A DNA stretch of 64,000 nucleotides, from assembly GCF_001500315.1 (NCBI RefSeq), contig NZ_LLER01000009.1:181715-245714 (forward strand). Direction: 5' to 3'. Shown here piece after piece: positions 49,674 to 59,193 of this stretch. The stretch comes from Staphylococcus auricularis (lineage in GTDB: Bacteria; Bacillota; Bacilli; Staphylococcales; Staphylococcaceae). Numbering within the stretch: position 1 is the first letter of the stretch; every line of letters starts with the position of its first letter. The position numbers and the translations under genes are program-made. The notes beneath the pieces are model-generated. The model did not search any database and was not told the DNA's origin. It saw nothing but the letters and a program-made list of their open reading frames with translations.

Positions 49674-51095
49674 ATGGCAGAACAACAGTATGACTTAGTC
49701 ATTTTAGGTGGTGGGACAGCAGGCTATGTCGCCGCAATTAGAGCTTCACAATTAGGTAAAAAGGTAGCCATTGTTGAACGCGCACAACTTGGCGGCACAT
49801 GTCTGCATAAAGGGTGTATCCCTACAAAATCGTTATTGAAATCCGCTGAAATCTTACGTACTGCTAAAAACAGTAACGATTTTGGCGTCCATGTGAGCGA
49901 TGTTGGATTCGATTTCAGTCAGATGCAAGCACGTAAGACCGAAATCGTTAATCAAATGTATCAAGGTGTACAAGGTTTGATGAAACAACATCATATTGAT
50001 GTTTACAATGGTACAGGCCGCATTTTAGGTACGTCGATTTTTTCACCTCAAAGCGGTACGATTTCAGTCGAATATGAAGACGGTGAATCAGAATTACTGA
50101 CGAATCAGTACGTCTTAATCACGACGGGTTCCAGCCCGAGTGAGTTACCATTTTTAATTATCGATCATCAACAAGTCTTGTCTAGTGATGATATTTTGAG
50201 CTTAAACACATTGCCACAATCGATTGCAATTATCGGTGGCGGTGTGATTGGGTTAGAATTTGCATCGATGCTCATTGACTTAGGCGTTGAAGTTTCAGTT
50301 ATTGAAAGTAACAAACGTATTTTGAACACTGAAAGTCAGAGTATCGCACGTACGTTGAAAAAAGAATTATCAGCTAGAGGCGTTAAATTCTATGAAAATG
50401 AGACGCTCTCTGAACAAAGTGTGACACGTGATGCAACTTCTCTCACATTCAAATTAAGCGAACAAAATATTACGGTCGATCTTTGTTTAATGGCAATAGG
50501 TCGCACACCTAATACACATGATATCGGACTAAACAATACGAATGTCCAGTTCACTCCCCAAGGTCATATTGAAGTGAATGCGTATCAACAAACGAAAGAC
50601 AAACACATCTATGCTGCGGGAGACTGCATCGGTCACCTTCAACTTGCGCATGCTGGGACGACTGAAGCGGTGGCTGCAGTCGAGCATATGTTTCAAGCAC
50701 AACCGATTGCAGTAGACTATACACGCATTCCTAGATGTATTTATACATATCCAGAAGTTGCATCCATCGGTATAGATAAAGCGACCGCTGATGCAAAATC
50801 TATCGATACTACGACATACAAAGTCCCATTTAAAGCCATGGGTAAAGCATTAATTGAAGCAGGCACGTCACAACGTGGCTTTTGTGAAATTATCATTGAT
50901 CAACAAAATGATGAAGTGATTGGTTTTAACATGATTGGACCTCATGTGACAGAACTGATTAACGAAGTAGCCTTACTCCAATTCATGAATGGGTCAACGT
51001 TAGAATTAGGGCGTACAACACATGCACATCCATCCATATCCGAGATGCTGATGGAAATAGGATTAAAGGTTGAACAAAAAGCAATACACGTCTAA
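49674..51095 (+). CDS. lpdA: Dihydrolipoyl dehydrogenase (E3) of the BCKDH complex
   Basis: 473 aa FAD/NAD disulphide oxidoreductase. FAD-binding LGGGTAGYVAAIRA, redox cysteines in GGTCLHKGCIPTKS, NAD-binding IIGGGVIGLEFAS and the C-terminal His in HAHPSISEM. Reoxidises dihydrolipoyl groups on BkdB and may serve GcvH. The first of four genes lpdA-bkdA1-bkdA2-bkdB. ATG 49674 follows AGGAG; the longer frame from 49644 covers the ribosome site. Confidence 0.94.
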   Translation: MAEQQYDLVILGGGTAGYVAAIRASQLGKKVAIVERAQLGGTCLHKGCIPTKSLLKSAEILRTAKNSNDFGVHVSDVGFDFSQMQARKTEIVNQMYQGVQGLMKQHHIDVYNGTGRILGTSIFSPQSGTISVEYEDGESELLTNQYVLITTGSSPSELPFLIIDHQQVLSSDDILSLNTLPQSIAIIGGGVIGLEFASMLIDLGVEVSVIESNKRILNTESQSIARTLKKELSARGVKFYENETLSEQSVTRDATSLTFKLSEQNITVDLCLMAIGRTPNTHDIGLNNTNVQFTPQGHIEVNAYQQTKDKHIYAAGDCIGHLQLAHAGTTEAVAAVEHMFQAQPIAVDYTRIPRCIYTYPEVASIGIDKATADAKSIDTTTYKVPFKAMGKALIEAGTSQRGFCEIIIDQQNDEVIGFNMIGPHVTELINEVALLQFMNGSTLELGRTTHAHPSISEMLMEIGLKVEQKAIHV

Positions 51096-51107
51096 GGAGG
51101 ATGAAAT

Positions 51108-52100
51108 ATGGAAGATTATAAAGCAGCCGGACTGACTGAAGAAGATTTAAAAACAATGTATACGTGGATGGATTTTGGTAGAAAGTTAGACGAACGCATG
51201 TGGTTATTAAATAGAGCAGGTAAAATTTCTTTTGTCATTAGCTGTCAAGGACAAGAAGCAGCACAAATCGGCATGGGATATGCGATGGCAGAGGGAGATA
51301 TTTCTTCTCCTTATTATCGCGACCTTGTGCTTGTTACATATTTAGGTATGACTGCAAAAGATATTCTACTCTCTGCTTTCGGAAAAAAAGAAGACATTAA
51401 TTCAGGCGGAAAACAAATGCCGTCTCACTTTGGTCATAAAAAACTTGGCATTTTATCCCAAGGGTCTCCAGTAGGTACTCAAATCTTACATGCGGTCGGG
51501 GCTTCACTTGCGTTAAAAATGGACAAAAAATCTAATATTGCGATGACTACTGTCGGTGAAGGAAGCTCGAACCAAGGGGATTTCCATGAAGGATTGAACT
51601 TTGCTGGTGTACATAAATTGCCGTTTATCTGTGTGATTGAAAATAATAAATATGCGATCTCAGTACCAGATTCATTACAATATGCAGCTGAGAAATTATC
51701 TGATCGCGCCATTGGTTATGGTATGCATGGTGAACGCGTGGATGGTAACGATCCGATTGCGATGTACAAAGCTATGAAGGAAGCTAGAACACGTGCATTG
51801 AATGGCGAAGGTGCCACACTATTAGAAGCAATGTGTACAAGAATGACGGCCCATTCTTCTGATGACGACGATCAATACCGTTCTCAAGAAATCAGAGATG
51901 CGCTCAAAGTTGAAGACTGTAATCAGCGTTTTAAACAGTATTTATTAGATGAAAATATAGCGGATGAAGCTTGGTTTGAATCCGTTGAAAATGATAATAA
52001 AGAAATCATTAAAACCGCAACGAAAGAAGCAGAACAAGCACCTTATCCATCTGCCGAAGAAACATACAAACACGTATATGAAGAAGGGAGCTTACAATAA
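51108..52100 (+). CDS. bkdA1: 2-oxoisovalerate dehydrogenase E1 alpha subunit
   Basis: 330 aa thiamine-diphosphate enzyme subunit. The ThDP motif runs from GEGSSNQGDFHEGLNFA to ENNKYAIS, and phosphorylation-loop-like RMTAHSSDDDDQYRS follows. With the beta subunit it decarboxylates keto acids from Leu, Ile and Val, giving branched acyl-CoA primers for membrane fatty acids. ATG follows AAGGAGG; stop overlaps bkdA2 start by one base. Confidence 0.93.
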   Translation: MEDYKAAGLTEEDLKTMYTWMDFGRKLDERMWLLNRAGKISFVISCQGQEAAQIGMGYAMAEGDISSPYYRDLVLVTYLGMTAKDILLSAFGKKEDINSGGKQMPSHFGHKKLGILSQGSPVGTQILHAVGASLALKMDKKSNIAMTTVGEGSSNQGDFHEGLNFAGVHKLPFICVIENNKYAISVPDSLQYAAEKLSDRAIGYGMHGERVDGNDPIAMYKAMKEARTRALNGEGATLLEAMCTRMTAHSSDDDDQYRSQEIRDALKVEDCNQRFKQYLLDENIADEAWFESVENDNKEIIKTATKEAEQAPYPSAEETYKHVYEEGSLQ

Positions 52101-53083
52101 TGGCAAATCTAACCTATTTAGACGCAATACAACAAGCAATGGACATGGTCATGGATAAGGATGACGATGTTTTTGTATTGGGTGAAGATGTCGGTAAAAA
52201 AGGTGGCGTTTTTGGTGCTACAGCAGGCTTACAAGCCAAATATGGTACTGAGCGTGTCATAGATACCCCTTTAGCTGAATCAAATATTGTGGGTACAGCA
52301 ATTGGAGCAGCAATGATTGGTAAAAGACCGATTGCTGAAATCCAATTTTCAGACTATATTTTACCTGCCACAAACCAAATTATGAGTGAAGCAGCTAAAA
52401 TGCGTTATCGCTCTAACAATGATTGGCAATGTCCCATCACAGTCCGTGCGCCATTTGGTGGTGGCATTCACGGTGGACTCTACCATTCACAAAGTATTGA
52501 AAGCGTCTTTGCTTCTACACCAGGATTAACGATTGTCATCCCTTCAACACCGTATGATGCAAAAGGATTACTCCTTGCTTCAGTCGAATCGAATGATCCA
52601 GTGCTTTATTTTGAACATAAACAAGCTTATCGCTTACTTAAAGAAGACGTTCCTGAAGATTATTATACAATTCCATTAGGTAAAGCCGATGTGAAACGAC
52701 AAGGTACGGATATCACAGTATTTACTTATGGTTTATGCGTGAATTTCTGTATTCAAGCAGCGGATATGTTAGAAGAAGAAGGTATTCATGTAGAAGTGGT
52801 AGATCTCAGAACAGTATATCCGCTTGATAAAGAAACGATTATCGATCGCGCAAAACAAAATGGTAAAATCCTATTGGTCACAGAAGATAATTTAGAAGGT
52901 AGCGTAATGTCAGAGGTAGCTGCAATCATTGCTGAACATTGTCTCTTCGATTTAGATGCACCTATTATGCGTTTAGCTGCGCCTGATGTACCTGCGATGC
53001 CTTTCTCTCCACAGTTAGAGGACGAATTCATGATGAATCCTGAAAAAATTAAAGAAAAAATGCGTGAACTCGCAAGATATTAA
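52100..53083 (+). CDS. bkdA2: 2-oxoisovalerate dehydrogenase E1 beta subunit
   Basis: 327 aa. Transketolase-like beta subunit: VLGEDVGKKGGVFGAT near the start, RVIDTPLAESNIVGTAIGAA, and VRAPFGGGIHGGLYHSQS. C-terminal domain ends with the E2-binding region. Forms a heterotetramer with the alpha subunit encoded immediately upstream (TAATG overlap). bkdB begins 12 bases after the stop with AAGGAGG. Confidence 0.94.
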   Translation: MANLTYLDAIQQAMDMVMDKDDDVFVLGEDVGKKGGVFGATAGLQAKYGTERVIDTPLAESNIVGTAIGAAMIGKRPIAEIQFSDYILPATNQIMSEAAKMRYRSNNDWQCPITVRAPFGGGIHGGLYHSQSIESVFASTPGLTIVIPSTPYDAKGLLLASVESNDPVLYFEHKQAYRLLKEDVPEDYYTIPLGKADVKRQGTDITVFTYGLCVNFCIQAADMLEEEGIHVEVVDLRTVYPLDKETIIDRAKQNGKILLVTEDNLEGSVMSEVAAIIAEHCLFDLDAPIMRLAAPDVPAMPFSPQLEDEFMMNPEKIKEKMRELARY

Positions 53084-53094
53084 GGAGGCTCACT

Positions 53095-54384
53095 ATGGAA
53101 ATAAAAATGCCTAAATTAGGAGAAAGTGTCCATGAAGGTACAATTGAACAATGGTTAGTATCAGAAGGCGATACAATAGACGAATATGATCCCATTTGTG
53201 AAGTCATTACCGACAAAGTGACTGCAGAAGTACCTTCAACCTATGCGGGTACCATTTCTAAAATTGTTGTCGAAGAAGGAGAAACCATCGAAGTTGGGGA
53301 AGTCATTTGTCACTTAGATACTGAAGATGATGCACAAGATGAGTCTGAGCAACAAGAAGGTGAAACTGAAAATACAGATGCTGTTGAATCTAATAACAGC
53401 CAAGCGACTATGAGCACTGAAGGTATTCAAGAGACAGCTGAAAATCCTGCGGTCAAACAAAGTGCTAAAAATAATGGCCGTTATTCACCTGTTGTCATGC
53501 GTTTAGCGAGTGAGCATGATTTAGATTTAACGCAAATCGAAGGAACAGGATTCGAAGGTCGCGTGACGAAGAAAGATGTGGAACAAGCGATTAATCAAGC
53601 GCAGCAAACTTCAGCATCTAAAGCAGATCAACCTTCTGTACAATCTACTTCACAATCAACAACGCAACAGAAAGCGACTTCTAACTCACAACAAAGCATT
53701 CCAATCGACGGCGTGCGTAAACAAATCGCGAAAAATATGGTGACAAGTGTCACAGAAATCCCACATGCGTGGATGATGATTGAAGCGGATGCGACATCAC
53801 TTGTTCAAACACGCAATCACTACAAAGCTCAATTTAAAGCGCAAGAAGGTTATAATCTGACTTATTTTTCATTCTTTATCAAAGCTGTCGCAGAAGGTTT
53901 AAGAGCGTATCCATTACTGAATAGTAGTTGGCAGGGTTCTGAAATCGTCGTCCACGATGACATAAATATTTCTATTGCAGTAGCTGATGAAAATAAACTC
54001 TATGTGCCGGTGATTAAACATGCTGATGAAAAATCGATCAAAGGTATAGCGAGAGAAATCAATACACTCGCAACGAAAGCACGCCAGCATAAATTAGAAA
54101 CAACTGATATGCAAGACGGTACATTTACTGTAAACAACACAGGTACGTTTGGCTCCGTATCATCAATGGGTATTATCAATCACCCACAAGCAGCTATTTT
54201 ACAAGTTGAATCCATCGTGAAAAAACCTGTTGTAATCGACAATATGATCGCAATTAGAGATATGGTAAACCTATGCCTATCAATCGATCATCGTATTTTA
54301 GACGGTCTCCAAGCGGGTCGGTTTATGCAATTTGTAAAAGATAAAATTGAGAGCTATGCGGTAGAACATACCAATATCTATTAA
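53095..54384 (+). CDS. bkdB: Lipoamide acyltransferase (E2) of the BCKDH complex
   Basis: 429 aa. One lipoyl domain (1-76; lipoyl lysine in VITDKVTAEV, about residue 42), Gln/Ser-rich linkers, a peripheral-subunit-binding domain (PVVMRLASEHDLDLTQIEGTG, ~132-165) and a catalytic domain ending SIDHRILDGLQAG with the active-site His. Moves branched acyl groups to CoA. Lipoylation depends on the LipM pathway encoded at 38076. Confidence 0.94.
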   Translation: MEIKMPKLGESVHEGTIEQWLVSEGDTIDEYDPICEVITDKVTAEVPSTYAGTISKIVVEEGETIEVGEVICHLDTEDDAQDESEQQEGETENTDAVESNNSQATMSTEGIQETAENPAVKQSAKNNGRYSPVVMRLASEHDLDLTQIEGTGFEGRVTKKDVEQAINQAQQTSASKADQPSVQSTSQSTTQQKATSNSQQSIPIDGVRKQIAKNMVTSVTEIPHAWMMIEADATSLVQTRNHYKAQFKAQEGYNLTYFSFFIKAVAEGLRAYPLLNSSWQGSEIVVHDDINISIAVADENKLYVPVIKHADEKSIKGIAREINTLATKARQHKLETTDMQDGTFTVNNTGTFGSVSSMGIINHPQAAILQVESIVKKPVVIDNMIAIRDMVNLCLSIDHRILDGLQAGRFMQFVKDKIESYAVEHTNIY

Positions 54385-54521
54385 TTTTAAGTGGAATATG
54401 CATCACTGAAACATATCGATCATCCATTTAGCCATGGTGAATGAATATGAAATCAGTGTACAGATTCTCTGTCAAAGTACTGAACTATAGCCTGGAATGT
54501 GTTATGCTTTGATTATAAATG

Positions 54522-54550
54522 TTGAGTTAAACGATATTAATGAGTAGAAT
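54522..54550 (+). promoter_or_regulatory. SigA-type promoter for brxB
   Basis: TTGAGT (54522-54527), 17-base spacer, TAGAAT (54545-54550), about 34 bases before the brxB ATG. Confidence 0.5.
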
Positions 54551-54583
54551 ATAATAAAATATTAAGAATAAAGGTGATCACTC

Positions 54584-55021
54584 ATGGATTTAAACTTTGA
54601 TTTATATATGAATGACGTGGTAGACAAAGCACGTTCTGAGATTGAATCAGCAGGTTATGAACAATTGACTTCTCCTGAAGAAGTTGATCAAGTGTTATCT
54701 CAAGATGGTACAACACTTGTCATGATCAATTCAGTTTGTGGCTGTGCAGGTGGCGTTGCGCGTCCTGCTGCAACACATGCATTACACTACGATAAACTTC
54801 CTGATCGTCTCGTCACTGTATTTGCAGGACAAGATAAAGAAGCGACACAACAAGCACGTGATTATTTCGAAGGTTATGCACCTTCAAGTCCATCCTTCGC
54901 ATTAATGAAAGATGGAAAAATCGTTGAGATGATTGAACGTCATCAAATCGAAGGTCACGATATTATGGATGTTATTACACAGCTCCAAAACTTATTTGAA
55001 GCAAATTGTGCTGAAGTTTAG
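54584..55021 (+). CDS. brxB: Bacilliredoxin (BrxA/BrxB family, YqiW type)
   Basis: 145 aa thioredoxin-like protein with the CGC active site in [13 protein letters not shown] (about residues 49-61). Removes bacillithiol from mixed disulphides on proteins after oxidative stress. Position next to the bkd operon matches yqiW in Bacillus, so BrxB is preferred to BrxA. ATG with AAAGGTGA upstream. The next gene begins 11 bases after the stop. Confidence 0.9.
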   Translation: MDLNFDLYMNDVVDKARSEIESAGYEQLTSPEEVDQVLSQDGTTLVMINSVCGCAGGVARPAATHALHYDKLPDRLVTVFAGQDKEATQQARDYFEGYAPSSPSFALMKDGKIVEMIERHQIEGHDIMDVITQLQNLFEANCAEV

Positions 55022-55032
55022 AGGTTGGTTGG

Positions 55033-56025
55033 ATGCTACGTTTAAATCCCTACAGAATTGGATTTAGAACGATTAAAACTGCTGTGGGTATGGCACTAGG
55101 TGTAATTGTAGCTAAAGCATTAGGTTTAGATAATTTTGCATCTAGTGCTATTTTAGTGGTTTTATGTATCAAACATACGAAGGTACACTCTGTACAAGCC
55201 ATCATTTCAAGATTTGTATCGTGTATCATGATATTAATCTTAGGATCTATCATTTTTCAACTTTTAGGACAACATGCCATCGTCCTCGGTTTAATTGTCT
55301 TACTCTTCATACCTTTAGCCGTCATGTTTAATGTCCAAGAGGGTGTTGTGACGAGTTGCGTTATCTTACTGCATGTGTTCAACGCCAAGACCATTGATTT
55401 GGACTTGTTTATAAATGAAGTCTTATTATTAATCGTGGGCTTAGGTATTGCCTTCTTAATGAATATCATTATGCCAAGTTTAGATGGCAGTTTAGACGAA
55501 TATAAAGAACAAGTAGAACGTCAAATCACACAAGTGTTCAAAGCGTTTCATAATTACTGCCAAGAATATAATAAAGAGTTGAATTTAGACCCGTTATTTA
55601 AACGCATAGAATCCACAGTAAGTTCAGCAAAATCACTCGCATTTAGAGATGTTAAGAATCACTTTGTACGAAATGAAAATGCGTACTATTATTATTTCGA
55701 TATGCGAGAAACACAGTTAGAATTACTCCAACGTATGCAAAAGTTATTGCAACAAATCCAAACCAATGATGCGATCCTAGATCAAATTGCAGAGTTGTTT
55801 GAAGAAGTGAGCAACAATGTCAACAGCAATGATTACACATTCTTACGTCTTCACTCACTCTATGAAATTAGATTAGAACTTGATGAATTAGCGTTACCAG
55901 AAACACATGAGGCATTACTCACACGTGCAAGCATTATCCAATTACTGAATGAACTCGAAGAATACTTAAATATTAAATCACAATTCGGTTCATTGAAAAT
56001 GCACCACGATGTGAAAGCGTCATAA
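55033..56025 (+). CDS. Aromatic acid exporter family membrane protein (YqjA type)
   Basis: 330 aa. The first ~145 residues contain about four to six membrane helices (GMALGVIVAKALGL, IISRFVSCIMILILGSIIF, IVLGLIVLLFIPLAVMF, LLIVGLGIAFLMNIIMP). The C-terminal half is cytosolic and helical. It belongs to the DUF939/ArAE-type family of putative exporters; the substrate is unknown. ATG follows GAGGTTGG. Transcript probably shared with brxB. Confidence 0.82.
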   Translation: MLRLNPYRIGFRTIKTAVGMALGVIVAKALGLDNFASSAILVVLCIKHTKVHSVQAIISRFVSCIMILILGSIIFQLLGQHAIVLGLIVLLFIPLAVMFNVQEGVVTSCVILLHVFNAKTIDLDLFINEVLLLIVGLGIAFLMNIIMPSLDGSLDEYKEQVERQITQVFKAFHNYCQEYNKELNLDPLFKRIESTVSSAKSLAFRDVKNHFVRNENAYYYYFDMRETQLELLQRMQKLLQQIQTNDAILDQIAELFEEVSNNVNSNDYTFLRLHSLYEIRLELDELALPETHEALLTRASIIQLLNELEEYLNIKSQFGSLKMHHDVKAS

Positions 56026-56100
56026 GAAAAAAGCCACAATAGATGAATCAACTCATCGTCCTTAGAGTGGGGCGTTTGAGTGACTCCTCTATTGTGGCTT
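56025..56100 (-). terminator. Long hairpin terminator of the Prli42-like gene
   Basis: On the minus strand AAGCCACAATAGA pairs with TCTATTGTGGCTT, and inside it GAGTC-ACTCA pairs with TGAGT-GATTC with one bulged base. The stem is about 23 bp with a loop of about 21. Six T residues follow on the minus strand; the plus side has no T run. Confidence 0.8.
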
Positions 56101-56110
56101 AACGTTTACT

Positions 56111-56209
56111 TTATTGCATTGTTAATGGTACGACACTTGTGAGTATAAGTGCAAGTACGATTGCGACAAGCATGACGATAATAACAATACGAAATACTTT
56201 ATTATTCAA
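56111..56209 (-). CDS. Prli42-like small membrane protein
   Basis: 32 aa, TTG start at 56209. The protein begins MNNKVFRIVIIVMLVAIVLA and ends SVVPLTMQ: a short basic N terminus and one transmembrane helix. This matches the Prli42 family, which in Listeria (MTNKKVVRV... start) anchors the stressosome at the membrane. TTGGAGGA lies upstream on the minus strand, and a hairpin terminator lies just downstream. Location beside the yqjA-type gene fits other Bacillales. Whether it binds a stressosome here is inference; staphylococci control SigB through a shorter pathway. Confidence 0.75.
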   Translation of the reverse strand: MNNKVFRIVIIVMLVAIVLALILTSVVPLTMQ

Positions 56210-56392
56210 CCTGATTCCTCCAATTAGTGAATATGTATGGTGGTTCTCTAAACATGATTTACACTCTACACAGAGAACTTTTAAGCATCAATTTTTAGTA
56301 TACATTATAATCAAAATATTTTAGATTGTACATTATTTAAGCATTTTGATTTGTAACGATACATGGTTTTCCAAATGATAGGAGTTGAGCGG

Positions 56393-57529
56393 ATGGATAA
56401 AGATAGATTATTACGCACTTTTTTAGAACTCGTACAAATCAATTCAGAAACCGGCTATGAAGCGACGCTACATGGAGTGTTGACACGTGTGTTTCAAGCA
56501 CTCGATCTTACAGTTCAGGAAGATCAAGCAAGTCAACAGCTAGATACGCATGTAAATAACTTAATCATTTCTATACCTGCTACTGCTGGGTATGAGTGGT
56601 GTGAACCGATTTGTTTTACGGCTCATATGGATACTGTAACACCTGGAGCTAAGATTAAACCACAAATATATGAAGATGGTTATATTTATTCTGATGGTAC
56701 GACCATATTAGGTGCAGATGATAAAGCAGGTTTAACCGCGATGATTGAACTTGTTCGCATATTGAAAGAGGATCAAATCGCACACGGAGCTATTCAACTC
56801 ATTATCACAGTTCAAGAAGAGGTGGGCTTGCAAGGTGCGAAAGCGCTAGATCCATCATTGTTAAATGCATGTTATGGTTTTAATGTAGATGCACATGCTG
56901 CGATTGGTACGACGATCGTTGCGTCTCCATATTCATCTGAAATCGAAATCGTCTTATATGGCACTCGTGCGAATTCAAATCATTCATCATCACATGTAAG
57001 TGCGATAACGTTGCTTACTCAAGCATTGCGTCAATTGCGTTCAACCTATACTGATGAGCATTCGACTATTCAAATCAGTCATTTTGAGGGGGACTCTGGC
57101 ACAGATAACCTTCAAGATCGCGTCGCCTTAACCATTACACTCCGTTCCTTTGGTAAAGAATTATTTGATGCGCAGCTCAATCATATCAAAGATACCTTTC
57201 AACACATGGCTCATAATTATCAAACAGTTGCAGAAGTAAATGTGAAACAACAATTACCTGGATTCAACCTTCAATCACCGTGTAAAGCGATAACACTCGC
57301 TCAAGATAGTGCGACTGCTTTAAATTTATCTGCAACGACAGCCCTTACTCAAGACAGTTCAGATGGTAATATTTTAAATGAGCTCGGAATTCCTACAGTA
57401 ATTTTAGGCGTAGGTTATGAAAATATTCATACAACGGCTGAACGTATATCAATAGAATCACTTTATTTATTAACTCGACAACTCGTAGAAATTGTAAAAT
57501 TATCACGTCAATCTGATAATCTGATTTAA
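56393..57529 (+). CDS. Peptidase T-like M20/M42 metallopeptidase (YqjE type)
   Basis: 378 aa. Zinc ligands are in TAHMDTV (His, Asp), LGADDKAG (bridging Asp), VQEEVGLQG (catalytic Glu-Glu) and VDAHAA; GVGYENIHTTAE supplies the last His. A lid domain sits in the middle (~180-290). Probably an aminopeptidase on short peptides. ATG 56393 (MDKDRLLRTFLEL) follows AGGAG by 8 bases; the frame from 56363 includes that site. Confidence 0.9.
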   Translation: MDKDRLLRTFLELVQINSETGYEATLHGVLTRVFQALDLTVQEDQASQQLDTHVNNLIISIPATAGYEWCEPICFTAHMDTVTPGAKIKPQIYEDGYIYSDGTTILGADDKAGLTAMIELVRILKEDQIAHGAIQLIITVQEEVGLQGAKALDPSLLNACYGFNVDAHAAIGTTIVASPYSSEIEIVLYGTRANSNHSSSHVSAITLLTQALRQLRSTYTDEHSTIQISHFEGDSGTDNLQDRVALTITLRSFGKELFDAQLNHIKDTFQHMAHNYQTVAEVNVKQQLPGFNLQSPCKAITLAQDSATALNLSATTALTQDSSDGNILNELGIPTVILGVGYENIHTTAERISIESLYLLTRQLVEIVKLSRQSDNLI

Positions 57530-57591
57530 TGATGTGATGGCGCCGTTATGGTACAATGTACGAGAACTCAAAGAATAGGAGAGATAAGTAA

Positions 57592-59001
57592 ATGACACAA
57601 GAAATCGGTGTAGTAGGTTTAGCCGTAATGGGTAAAAACCTCGCTTGGAATATAGAATCACGTGGTTATAGCGTATCTGTATTTAATCGTTCTTCCGAAA
57701 AAACGGAACTCATGATGGGTGAATCAGAAGGTAAAAATATCCATCCTACTTATTCATTAGAAGAATTTGTGAATTCACTTGAAAAACCACGTAAAATTTT
57801 ATTAATGGTTAAAGCAGGTGAAGCGACAGATGCGACGATTGATAGTCTGTTACCATTATTAGATGATGATGACATTTTAATTGATGGTGGTAATACCAAT
57901 TATCAAGACACAGTAAGAAGAAATAATGCCTTAGCTAAAAGTAATATTAACTTTATTGGTATGGGTGTTTCAGGCGGTGAAGTCGGAGCGCTTACAGGTC
58001 CATCATTAATGCCAGGTGGCCAAAAAGATGCATTTGATAAAGTCAGTCATATTTTAGAATCTATTTCAGCTAAAGCAAAAGATGGCGCACCTTGTGTCAC
58101 TTACATTGGTCCGAATGGTGCAGGCCATTATGTGAAAATGGTGCATAATGGTATCGAATATGCCGACATGCAATTAATCGCTGAAAGTTATGTCATGATG
58201 AAAGATTTACTTGGCATGTCTCATGAAGAAATTTCACAAACATTTAAAGAGTGGAATGAAGGCGAACTTTCAAGCTATCTCATCGAAATCACTGGTGATA
58301 TCTTCACTCGAATCGATGAAGAAACTGGCGAACCACTTGTAGAAAAAATCTTAGATACTGCTGGTCAAAAAGGTACAGGTAAATGGACTTCTATCAATGC
58401 GTTAAACGCAGGTGTTCCACTTACGATTATCACAGAATCAGTATTTGCACGTTTTATTTCTTCACTAAAAGACGAACGTGTTGCAGCTTCTAAAGCATTA
58501 AATGGTCCAAAAGCCCAATTTGATGGCGATAAAGAGGCATTCTTAGAAAAAATCCGTAAAGCTTTATACATGAGTAAAATTTGCTCTTATGCCCAAGGAT
58601 TTACACAAATGCGTAAAGCAAGTGAAGAAAACGACTGGGATTTAAAACTCGGCGAACTTGCAATGATTTGGCGTGAAGGTTGTATCATCCGTGCGCAATT
58701 CTTACAAAAAATTAAAGATGCTTACGATCAAGACCCTAAATTACAAAATCTCTTATTAGATCCATATTTCAAAGACATCGTTACAAATTATCAAGATGCA
58801 TTACGTGAAGTCGTAGGGACTGCCATCACAAACGGTATTCCTACACCAGGCTTTTCAGCAAGTATCAATTATTACGATAGTTATCGCACTGAAAACTTAC
58901 CAGCTAACTTAATCCAAGCGCAACGTGATTACTTCGGTGCACATACGTATGAACGAAAAGATCGCGAAGGTGTCTTCCATACACAATGGAAAGAAGCATA
59001 A
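57592..59001 (+). CDS. gnd: 6-phosphogluconate dehydrogenase (decarboxylating)
   Basis: 469 aa. Oxidises 6-phosphogluconate to ribulose 5-phosphate with NADP. The N-terminal dinucleotide fold [18 protein letters not shown], the [11 protein letters not shown] segment, and catalytic Lys in [19 protein letters not shown] are all seen. Normal length. ATG with GGAGAGA upstream. It works in sequence with Zwf, encoded on the other strand about 3 kb away. Confidence 0.97.
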   Translation: MTQEIGVVGLAVMGKNLAWNIESRGYSVSVFNRSSEKTELMMGESEGKNIHPTYSLEEFVNSLEKPRKILLMVKAGEATDATIDSLLPLLDDDDILIDGGNTNYQDTVRRNNALAKSNINFIGMGVSGGEVGALTGPSLMPGGQKDAFDKVSHILESISAKAKDGAPCVTYIGPNGAGHYVKMVHNGIEYADMQLIAESYVMMKDLLGMSHEEISQTFKEWNEGELSSYLIEITGDIFTRIDEETGEPLVEKILDTAGQKGTGKWTSINALNAGVPLTIITESVFARFISSLKDERVAASKALNGPKAQFDGDKEAFLEKIRKALYMSKICSYAQGFTQMRKASEENDWDLKLGELAMIWREGCIIRAQFLQKIKDAYDQDPKLQNLLLDPYFKDIVTNYQDALREVVGTAITNGIPTPGFSASINYYDSYRTENLPANLIQAQRDYFGAHTYERKDREGVFHTQWKEA

Positions 59002-59039
59002 TGTTTATACAATAACCAACAATTGAATCAATGATATCA

Positions 59040-59071
59040 AGGATGAAACCATGTGTGTTTCATCCTTTTTT
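59040..59071 (+). terminator. Intrinsic terminator after gnd
   Basis: AAGGATGAAAC / GTTTCATCCTT stem with a short loop, followed by six T residues. Confidence 0.92.
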
Positions 59072-59119
59072 CTATGAGTTGACTTGTTTGAAGCGTTTGT
59101 CTAAGCTTAAGATAAGTTA

Positions 59120-59133
59120 TGAAAGCGATTTAT
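59120..59133 (+). promoter_or_regulatory. Possible cre site upstream of malA
   Basis: TGAAAGCGATTTAT matches the CcpA consensus TGWAANCGNTNWCA except at the last two bases. It lies about 60 bases before malA. Carbon catabolite control of a maltose enzyme would make sense, but the match is incomplete. Confidence 0.35.
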
Positions 59134-59193
59134 TCATGAATGAACATCATATATTCATGTTTAAAAATGAATGCAACATAGGGAGAGAAAACG

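Noticed and set aside
59131..59175. Repeated ATTCATG elements upstream of malA as a regulator operator
   Set aside because: The copies are short, unevenly spaced and in AT-rich sequence; not enough to call an operator.
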